From NCBI GenBank assembly GCA_031278025.1, contig JAITLF010000145.1, positions 1 to 5,624 on the forward strand: a DNA stretch of 5,624 nucleotides. The letters are read 5' to 3'. The notes under the pieces are model-generated. The model worked only from the letters and a program-made list of their open reading frames with translations, did no database searches and was not told where the DNA came from. Both the position numbers and the translations under genes were made by a program. Shown piece after piece: positions 1 to 5,127 of this stretch. The DNA is from Treponema sp. (GTDB lineage Bacteria; Spirochaetota; Spirochaetia; Treponematales; Breznakiellaceae). Numbering within the stretch: position 1 is the stretch's first letter; each line of letters opens with the position of its first letter.

Positions 1-176
1 TTCCCGTACAGTTCGATGTCTTCCCAGCCTTTGGCGAAGGCCATCACCGCCAGAAGGGTAATGACAATAACTTCGATAAGGGGATAGCATTTCTTGCGGT
101 CGATCCGCGGGTCTTTGATATCGCTAAAAAACTCGATGATGGGGGGTACGGTTTCGGGGATCATAATTGCTTCCAT
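1..176 (-). CDS. ISAs1-family transposase, N-terminal part (cut by window edge)
   Basis: The minus-strand frame reads MEAIMIPETVPPIIEFF, then a segment with SDIKDPRIDRKKCYPLIEV and LLAVMAFAKGWEDIELYG. The DPR...D..K...L.E...I.L.AV..GA.GWEDIE..G pattern is that of the domain at the start of ISAs1-type (H-repeat-associated) DDE transposases. About 58 residues are visible; the catalytic domain would lie beyond the left edge, so intactness cannot be judged. The start is uncertain. ATG at 176 has a purine-rich AAAGGCGGGA directly before it. ATG at 164 has GGAAG at good spacing. The same frame is open back to an ATG at 239 with AGAGG upstream. The 176 and 164 starts leave about 20 and 15 residues before DPR, which seems usual for the family. 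It lies directly behind an IS4-type remnant on the same strand, so the two elements are probably nested or recombined. The family call is from motif recognition. Confidence 0.72.
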   Translation of the reverse strand, partial: MEAIMIPETVPPIIEFFSDIKDPRIDRKKCYPLIEVIVITLLAVMAFAKGWEDIELYG

Positions 177-265
177 TCCCGCCTTTATCGGCTTTTTTTG
201 CCGCTGCTTTACTCCTTTTTTAATGCGCTCGCCCTGCATGGGAGGCGCTTACCTCTTGACAATAA

Positions 266-609
266 TCATAGGAGCCATTCCGGTCTTTCTATCAGCATCT
301 GGCTCTCCCGGCATAGATTCTCGCACAGCCGTCTCAGCCAGCGGACACTTCGAGTCCGGCCACCCTATTACACAGCCGGGTATATAGAGCCTTCTTGGTC
401 AGGTGATAGCTCTCGCTCATGCGCAACAGCGCACTGGTATTCCCAAAGGATTTCCCAGCGGTCGAATACCGAAAAATGAGTTTCAGAAGGTCCTCCGGTG
501 TCTTAATTTCCCGTGCTCGCTGTAGAGCGCCCAGTTCCTTCGCTTTTTCTTTCCAGTGCTCCGGTAGAATCGCCGCTAGAGCTTCGAATGTATAGTTTTC
601 TTCTCTCAT
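266..609 (-). pseudogene. IS4-family transposase remnant, N-terminal piece with frameshift
   Basis: From ATG at 609 the frame reads MREENYTFEALAAILPEHW, then KAKELGALQRAREIKTPEDLL, KLIFRYSTAGKSFGNTSALL and a helix-rich stretch ending KKALYTRLCN. This is the usual opening of IS4-type transposases (LP..W...A...GA..R.R.I..P.DLL...L.Y...G.S...TS......S..AL..RL). The first frame ends in a stop at 334-336. Near 365-368 the similarity moves to another frame, which continues GGRTRSVRWLRRLCENLC and then RPEWLL before a stop at 266-268; this fits loss of one base. The expected DGS-type catalytic segment and everything after it are missing, because the sequence passes into the ISAs1-type ORF. About 110 of the roughly 350-450 residues usual for the family remain, so it cannot encode an active transposase. 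Only a weak GAGGG precedes the ATG. Confidence 0.75.
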
Positions 610-738
610 GCCCTCAGCTTATTAGGTGGGAACTGTTTTGCCAGTTGTTTATGTAAAAGCATATGGGGCAAGCCCCCATGAAACTTTTAGGGATATCCCG
701 GAAAACCTTCCTGCATTACTTCCGTACAGTCCCTAACA
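610..738. other. Intergenic spacer between deacetylase gene and IS4 remnant
   Basis: This 129 bp stretch holds no credible ORF. It contains several short inverted repeats: AACTG/CAGTT (631-635 and 642-646), ATGGGG/CCCCAT (663-679), the palindrome GGGATATCCC (690-699), and GGAA/TTCC (700-711). Some of these may belong to the terminal region of the IS4-type element, whose outer end should lie here, and one may be a terminator for the lipoprotein gene. No target-site duplication or clear terminal repeat could be assigned, because the other end of the element is not in the window. Confidence 0.5.
663..679 (-). terminator. Possible weak terminator downstream of the deacetylase gene
   Basis: The minus-strand transcript would fold ATGGGG against CCCCAT around a 5-nt loop, about 60 nt after the stop of the lipoprotein gene. 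The following sequence is ATGCTTTTACAT, so the U-tract is short and broken. It could equally be part of an IS end. The call is tentative. Confidence 0.3.
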
Positions 739-1923
739 TCACGGTAGCGGATGGCCCCGTGTGGAAATAGGCTGCTCGGCCAAGCCGGCCCCATCCAAAG
801 CTGTAACAAAATCCGAATACCGGTAGAATTTCAGTTTGAGGGAACCGGCGGTCTCCAGAAGGTATTCCAGACGCCGGGGCTTGACGCCCCATTGGGCCGT
901 ATCGGAAATATCGTGAGTCGTGATGGGCAATACGCGCCCTCCCCCAATGAATTTAAGGGTCTTGAACATGCCGGCGATCACGGACTCGAAGGCAGCCTCT
1001 TCCTTGAACATGATATTGTCTATGGACCGGGCCACGATGTACCCCGCCCTGACCGCTTCCGCGGTATACACCCGGAACGTTGCTCCAAAACCCCGCTGTA
1101 TGGCAAATGTCCCGGCCAGGGCCTCGCGCATCCAGGGCTCCGAAAGGCCAAAGGGGTATGCGAAGGTTCTAAGGGGTATGCCCGCCTGCCTGAACGACTC
1201 AATATCAGAGGTAGTCTCCAGGTAAAACGTTTCCTCGCTTACCTTTGGCAGATTCAAATGATGAATGGTATGGTAGCCAATATCATGTCCCCGGCTTAGG
1301 GCATGGAAACAAAAATCGGATAATTCCCCCTGGACAAAATACGTTACCCTGGCGCCGTAGGCGTCAAGCATATCGAAACGCTCCTCCCACGCCTGGCGGA
1401 AATCATCGTCAAAGGCCAGAAGCAGCCCGGCCTCATCTTCCCGTATGGGCCAGGGGAAAGAACCTTCCCGCCTTTCTCCGGTTTCCGTATCTTCCACGGA
1501 AAAACCTACCCGCAGGCTTTTCCCGCCCGGCGGATCTTCGGAATCCTCCGGACCTTCCAGATCGTAGCGTACCTCGAATCCGGCATCCCCTTCCCAAATA
1601 TCCGCCTTGACGATGATCTGCCCGTCTTCATCGGTGATAAAATACTTCCCGATTCCGGGATCCTCTCTCATGACCCGTTGCACCACCACGTCAATCGCCG
1701 GAGGAGCGGCGATGATGACGGGCGCCTCTTCGGCCACCCGGATGCCGGGTTCGTCACGCCGGGTTATCAGTCGGGACTCCGCGCAGGAAAAAAAAAACAA
1801 GGAAACCAGCAAGACCGGTAAAAGGCGTGAAAACGCGCGCCATGTACCGCTGTTTGCGCCGCTGTCGGCGCCGGCAGAAGCCTGTGGGACCGCGTCATAG
1901 AAGAAATGCGTGATTTCACCCAT
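739..1923 (-). CDS. Polysaccharide deacetylase-family (NodB/CE4-like) lipoprotein
   Basis: A 394-residue protein. After about 30 polar residues comes Arg-Ala-Phe-Ser-Arg and the hydrophobic run LLPVLLVSLFFFSC, with Cys47 as the likely lipidated residue, so the mature protein is probably membrane-anchored outside the cytoplasm. Residues about 65-160 form an acidic N-terminal region of unknown type. The NodB-like domain follows with its motifs in order: LLLAFDDD (Asp171-174), HTIHH (His218-222), RTFAYPFG (about 252-259) and TTHD (His337-Asp338). The second Asp and the two His would bind the catalytic metal. The family removes N- or O-acyl groups from glycans such as peptidoglycan or exopolysaccharide; the substrate here is unknown. 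The start at 1923 is chosen for AAAGGAG seven bases upstream; an in-frame ATG at 1953 has no such site. The start lies 1 nt after the stop of the repeat ORF, which suggests coupled translation. The signal peptide codons include a 10-T run (1788-1797) where slippage would alter the frame. Confidence 0.82.
   Translation of the reverse strand: MGEITHFFYDAVPQASAGADSGANSGTWRAFSRLLPVLLVSLFFFSCAESRLITRRDEPGIRVAEEAPVIIAAPPAIDVVVQRVMREDPGIGKYFITDEDGQIIVKADIWEGDAGFEVRYDLEGPEDSEDPPGGKSLRVGFSVEDTETGERREGSFPWPIREDEAGLLLAFDDDFRQAWEERFDMLDAYGARVTYFVQGELSDFCFHALSRGHDIGYHTIHHLNLPKVSEETFYLETTSDIESFRQAGIPLRTFAYPFGLSEPWMREALAGTFAIQRGFGATFRVYTAEAVRAGYIVARSIDNIMFKEEAAFESVIAGMFKTLKFIGGGRVLPITTHDISDTAQWGVKPRRLEYLLETAGSLKLKFYRYSDFVTALDGAGLAEQPISTRGHPLP
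1788..1797 (-). repeat. Homopolymer of 10 T in the lipoprotein signal-peptide codons
   Basis: Ten T in a row on the coding strand encode Phe-Phe-Phe and the first base of Ser just before the lipobox Cys. As given, the frame from ATG 1923 passes through intact. With nine T that frame would be lost, and the ATG at 1843 would read MARVFTPF...FLVFFSC into the same mature protein. Such tracts are prone to slippage in replication and also to sequencing error. Confidence 0.7.
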
Positions 1924-1924
1924 T

Positions 1925-2566
1925 TCAAGGCTCCTTTGGGCGGTTATACCCATTTTTTGCCAGGGCGGGCGTTAAAAATTTCCGGGCGCCTGTATCGGTT
2001 ATCTGGAAGCCTTTATTGATCCTCCAGGAGCCTGGGAAAACGCTACAGCCACCTGTAAAAGTTTTATAACCGGCTGGAAAAGTTTTATAACCGGTTGGAA
2101 AAGTTTTACCGCCACCTGTAAAAGTTTTATAACCGGTTGGAAAAGTTTTACCGCCATCTGTAAAAGTTTTATAACCGGCTGGAAAAGTTTTACCGCCACC
2201 TGTAAAAGTTTTATAACCGGCTGTAAAAGTTTTATAACCGGTTGGAAAAGTTTTACCGCCATCTGTAAAAGTTTTACCGCCACCTGTAAAAGTTTTACCG
2301 CCATCTGTAAAAGCTTTATAACCAGTTGGAAAAGTTTTACCGCCATCTGTAAAAGTTTTATAACCGGTTGGAAAAGTTTTACCGCCACCTGTAAATGTTT
2401 TATAACCGGTTGGAAAAGTTTTATAACCGGCTGTAAAAATTTTGCAGCCGCCTTTATAAGTTTCAGACCCGGGTCTAGTAACGGCGGAGGAGTCGGGGGT
2501 ACGGTATACGCGCCGGGCTTGAATTTTTTTCCCGTGTTCCGTGATTATTTTCAAGCCCTTTTTCAT
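1925..2566 (-). CDS. Heptad tandem-repeat protein, function unknown
   Basis: A 213-residue ORF. Residues 1-38 are basic (MKKGLKIITEHGKKIQARR...) with no signal peptide or membrane segment. Residues 39-178 are 20 units of seven residues, consensus [T/A/G/D]-G-[Y/G]-K-T-F-[P/T]. The first (GGCKIFT) and last (GGCSVFP) are degenerate and unit 7 reads KAF. Residues 179-213 are a non-repeated basic tail ending RPKEP. The repeats alone give a net positive charge. No known domain is recognised. In favour of translation are an ATG, an uninterrupted frame through non-repeat flanks on both sides, and a stop 1 nt before the next start. Against it are the lack of a clear ribosome binding site before ATG 2566 and the fact that a 21-nt repeat keeps frames open by chance. 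It may be a real repeat protein, or a leader ORF that mainly sets translation of the lipoprotein, or a spread-out DNA repeat that happens to be open. Confidence 0.5.
   Translation of the reverse strand: MKKGLKIITEHGKKIQARRVYRTPDSSAVTRPGSETYKGGCKIFTAGYKTFPTGYKTFTGGGKTFPTGYKTFTDGGKTFPTGYKAFTDGGKTFTGGGKTFTDGGKTFPTGYKTFTAGYKTFTGGGKTFPAGYKTFTDGGKTFPTGYKTFTGGGKTFPTGYKTFPAGYKTFTGGCSVFPGSWRINKGFQITDTGARKFLTPALAKNGYNRPKEP
1931..1937 (-). promoter_or_regulatory. Ribosome binding site of the deacetylase lipoprotein gene
   Basis: AAAGGAG on the minus strand, seven bases before ATG 1923. It lies within the last codons of the upstream repeat ORF (Pro-Lys-Glu-Pro-stop). It decides the start against the in-frame ATG at 1953 and supports coupling of the two genes. 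Confidence 0.8.
2033..2452 (-). repeat. 21-nt tandem repeat array, 20 units
   Basis: Twenty head-to-tail units of exactly 21 nt, without indels. Two kinds of unit exist: one with GGTTATAAAACTTTT (plus strand AAAAGTTTTATAACC) and one with GGCGGTAAAACTTTT (plus strand AAAAGTTTTACCGCC). The core AAAACTTTT is identical in 16 of the 18 central units; unit 3 has a silent change (ACA for ACT) and unit 7 has GCT. Units ending in Pro are always followed by a Tyr-type unit. Units ending in Thr are nearly always followed by a Gly-type unit, which gives a 42-nt higher-order period. Many junctions contain the palindrome AACCGGTT. There are no unique spacers, so this is not a CRISPR array. The near identity at silent sites points to recent expansion or to selection on the nucleic acid itself. 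Confidence 0.95.
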
Positions 2567-2623
2567 ACTTGACCGCTCATCAGCAAATCCACCCGTACAA
2601 CCGGCTCTCCGAATCGCCTGCTT
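2567..2623 (-). other. Short tex to repeat-ORF spacer
   Basis: These 57 bases contain no hairpin followed by a T-run, so nothing seen here would stop transcription from tex into the repeat ORF. A clear ribosome binding site for ATG 2566 is also absent; the bases before it read GAGCGGTCAAGT. Confidence 0.45.
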
Positions 2624-5056
2624 TTATCGTTTATCCTTCTTTTTCTGCATCTTTCTGAAAGCCTCTTCAAAGGGGTTGTACATAGTCCCGTCGTCATCCC
2701 GGCTCCCCTTGTCGAAGCCGCCACGGCCCGCCGCGCCGCCTCCTGTTTCGCCGCCGGCTTTCTTAACGGCCACTACCCGCTTGCGTCCGCCGTCCCTGCC
2801 CCTTTCGCCCTGCCGGTCTGCCGGCGCGGGAACGCCGCTCTGCTGAGTCCGGCTGCCGGACGCGTCCTGAGCAAGCCCGCCGTGGCCGCCGCCGCCGGAC
2901 TTTCGGGTAAGGCTGATGCGATGCCGGTCCCGCTCCAGAGCCAGGATGCGAAACTCCAGCACATCCCCTACCTTTACCGCTTCCAACGGAGTTCTCACAA
3001 AGTGATCGCTCATTTCGGAAATGTGGACCAGGGCGGTTTCCTTGAGCCCCACATCCACAAAGGCCCCAAAGTCCACTACGTTTTTGATCTTCCCGGTGAT
3101 GCTCATCCCTTCGCTCAAGTCCTCGTAGCTTAACACCCCTTTGCGCATGATAGGTTTGGGATACTCATCCCGCGGGTCCCGGTTCGGCTTTTTAAGCTCC
3201 TCGGCAATGTCGTTGATAGTGGCGTCCCCCACGCCGTACTTCTCTTTTAACTGCGCCGCCTCTGCGGTATTTATGTTGCCGGTGGCCGTAATGGTGTTGT
3301 GTATATCCCGTGCAATCGCGTAGTTTTCAGGATGCACCCAGGTATTATCCAGCAGATCGGCGCTTTCCGGTATCTTGAGGAACCCCGCGCACTGTTCATA
3401 ACTTTTCGGCCCCATACCCGGCACGGCGGTAAGTTCTTCACGGCTCGCGATCTTGCCTTTCTCGTCCCGGAACTTTACGATCTTCCGCGCCAGGGAACTA
3501 TTGATCCCCGACACGTATTTGAGCAGCGACGCGCTGGCGGTATTGAGGTTGACGCCAACGTTGTTCACCACCGACGACACTACCTCGTCCAGCGTTTCCG
3601 ACAGCTTCTTTTGATTCACATCATGCTGATAAAGCCCCACCCCTATGGATTTGGGATCGATCTTGACGAGTTCCGCCAACGGGTCCTGGAGCCTGCGGCC
3701 TATGGAAATTGCCCCCCGTATGGTCAGGTCCAGCTCCGGAAATTCCTCCCTGGCTATATCGCTGGCGGAGTACACCGATGCCCCGTCTTCGTCCACCACC
3801 GTATAGAGAACATCAAGGCTGTTTTCAGAAATCACCTGGGACACGATCTCCTGCACTTCCCGTGTTCCCGTCCCGTTCCCGACGGCGAGAAGCTGCACAT
3901 CGTAGCGCTTAATCCCCTCAAGAAGGAGCCGCTTAGCCTCCTCGGCCCTGTGGTTGTAGATAACCACATGCCCCAGGTATTTCCCGGTATCGTCCAGAAA
4001 GGCGCATTTCGTCCCGGTTCTGATCCCCGGATCTATCCCCAATACGCGGGTCCCCTTGATTGGCTGTTGCATGAGCAGGTTCTTGAGGTTCCGGCTGAAC
4101 ACGGATATGCCGTGTTCGTCCGCCGTATCCCCCTGGTCCCCCCGTATCTCCCGGATCACCGCCGGAGAAAGGAGCCGCCTGAGGCCGTCCTCTATAGCGG
4201 TCTTGTGATAGTCATTATGAATCTCATAGTTTCGGTGTAACAGTTTTACCGCCGTATCCCCGTCAACATCTATGGTAACGTCAAGAACCCCTTCCCGCTC
4301 CCCCCGGTTTATCGCTAATATCCGGTGGGGCTTGATCTGGGACAGGGACTCCGTGTAGTCCCAGTACATCTGATACGTGGAGGTCTTTTTAGCTTCCTCA
4401 TCCCCCAGACCCTCTTTCCCGGAGGCCTTGACGATGACGCGCCCGTCTTTGTTGTAGAACCCTTTTACCACCGCCCGGTTTTCCGTACGCTGAGACACCC
4501 GCTCGGCGATAATATCCATAGCCCCCTGAAGGGCGTCTTCAACCGATGCCACCGATAATTCGGGCCGTTCCGCGTCCTCGCGTACAAATTCCGCCGCACG
4601 GGCAAGAAGCGCCTGCTCCTCAAGTTCGGCCATCGCGTCCGACAAGGGTTCAAGCCCCTTTTCGACGGCGATCATGCCACGGGTCTTCTTCTTGCGCTTG
4701 TAGGGCGCGTAAATATCTTCCAGTTCGGCCAGGGCCGCCGCATTCATGATGTTCTCGTAAAGCGGCTCCGTCAGCTTCCCCTGCTCAAAAATCTTCCGTA
4801 TGATTTCAATGCGCCGGGTTTCCAGGTTCTTCCCGCTGGTAAACAGGTGATCAACATCCCTCACCTGCACTTCATCCAAACTGCCGGTCCGCTCCTTGCG
4901 ATACCGGGCGATAAACGGTACCGTACTTCCCTCTTCAAGCAGCCCAATCACCGCCGAAACCTGCCCAAGCGCAACGGAAAGCTGCTCCGCGATTTTCTTC
5001 ATGAGCGCTACTTCATTAACGTTAAGATTATCGATAAATTCCTGATTCAATTCCAT
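2624..5056 (-). CDS. tex: Tex-family RNA-binding transcription accessory protein
   Basis: An 810-residue cytoplasmic nucleic-acid-binding protein; Tex homologues act in transcription and RNA metabolism and resemble eukaryotic Spt6. The domain order is complete. The Tex N-terminal helical region (about 19-205) contains TVPFIARYRKERTGSLDE. The YqgF/RNase H-like domain (about 335-460) opens with LGIDPGIRTG and contains VGNGTGTRE. The helix-hairpin-helix pair (about 495-565) contains NLNTAS, GINSSLARKI and VPGMGPKSYEQCAGFL. The S1 domain (about 649-719) contains GKIKNVVDFGAFVDVG. Residues 720-792 form a Gly/Arg/Ser/Lys-rich low-complexity tail, followed by NPFEEAFRKMQKKKDKR. Up to the S1 domain the length is normal (about 720), so the tail is an addition. 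No clear ribosome binding site precedes ATG 5056; Met19 (ATG at 5002) is a possible alternative start close to where the conserved part begins. It may be cotranscribed with the LexA-like gene upstream and the repeat ORF downstream. Confidence 0.96.
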   Translation of the reverse strand: MELNQEFIDNLNVNEVALMKKIAEQLSVALGQVSAVIGLLEEGSTVPFIARYRKERTGSLDEVQVRDVDHLFTSGKNLETRRIEIIRKIFEQGKLTEPLYENIMNAAALAELEDIYAPYKRKKKTRGMIAVEKGLEPLSDAMAELEEQALLARAAEFVREDAERPELSVASVEDALQGAMDIIAERVSQRTENRAVVKGFYNKDGRVIVKASGKEGLGDEEAKKTSTYQMYWDYTESLSQIKPHRILAINRGEREGVLDVTIDVDGDTAVKLLHRNYEIHNDYHKTAIEDGLRRLLSPAVIREIRGDQGDTADEHGISVFSRNLKNLLMQQPIKGTRVLGIDPGIRTGTKCAFLDDTGKYLGHVVIYNHRAEEAKRLLLEGIKRYDVQLLAVGNGTGTREVQEIVSQVISENSLDVLYTVVDEDGASVYSASDIAREEFPELDLTIRGAISIGRRLQDPLAELVKIDPKSIGVGLYQHDVNQKKLSETLDEVVSSVVNNVGVNLNTASASLLKYVSGINSSLARKIVKFRDEKGKIASREELTAVPGMGPKSYEQCAGFLKIPESADLLDNTWVHPENYAIARDIHNTITATGNINTAEAAQLKEKYGVGDATINDIAEELKKPNRDPRDEYPKPIMRKGVLSYEDLSEGMSITGKIKNVVDFGAFVDVGLKETALVHISEMSDHFVRTPLEAVKVGDVLEFRILALERDRHRISLTRKSGGGGHGGLAQDASGSRTQQSGVPAPADRQGERGRDGGRKRVVAVKKAGGETGGGAAGRGGFDKGSRDDDGTMYNPFEEAFRKMQKKKDKR

Positions 5057-5066
5057 ATTGAGAACG

Positions 5067-5072
5067 AGTATA
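5067..5072 (-). promoter_or_regulatory. tex: Possible -10 box just upstream of tex
   Basis: TATACT on the minus strand matches the sigma70 -10 consensus at five of six positions, with a poor CTGGAA at -35 distance (18 bp). It lies only 10 bases before ATG 5056. Transcription from it would start 3-4 nt before that ATG, giving a nearly leaderless mRNA, or would serve the later ATG at 5002. The evidence is sequence resemblance only. Confidence 0.25.
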
Positions 5073-5104
5073 CCCTACCGCGCATACTTTTTCCAGATAC
5101 GAGT

Positions 5105-5123
5105 GGCGGGGCGCTGCCCAGCC
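5105..5123 (-). other. Hairpin after the lexA-like stop codon
   Basis: GGC-T-GGGC, loop AGC, GCCC-C-GCC on the minus strand: seven pairs with one mismatch, beginning four bases after the stop. No T-run follows (ACTCGTATC), so it is not a standard intrinsic terminator. It could be a processing or pausing structure between the two genes. Confidence 0.35.
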
Positions 5124-5127
5124 TGGA

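Noticed and set aside
94..479. Plus-strand ORFs over the transposase remnants
   Set aside because: The minus strand carries clear ISAs1- and IS4-type N termini here; the plus-strand frames show no family features.
751..1299. 182-residue plus-strand ORF opposite the deacetylase
   Set aside because: It lies opposite the motif-bearing NodB domain and has no family resemblance, so it is a shadow frame.
1951..1953. Upstream in-frame ATG as the start of the deacetylase
   Set aside because: It lacks a ribosome binding site and overlaps the repeat ORF, whereas ATG 1923 has AAAGGAG at ideal spacing.
2033..2452. CRISPR-like regular repeats
   Set aside because: The units are contiguous 21-mers with no unique spacers and no cas genes nearby.
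2567..2623. Group II intron or structured RNA in the tex to repeat-ORF gap (GAGAGCCGGTTGTACGGG)
   Set aside because: Only a short chance resemblance; no domain V fold or reverse transcriptase is present.
3299..4240. 313-residue plus-strand ORF opposite tex
   Set aside because: It is antisense to the strongly conserved YqgF/HhH part of Tex, has no recognisable domain and no ribosome site; a shadow of the codon usage of tex.
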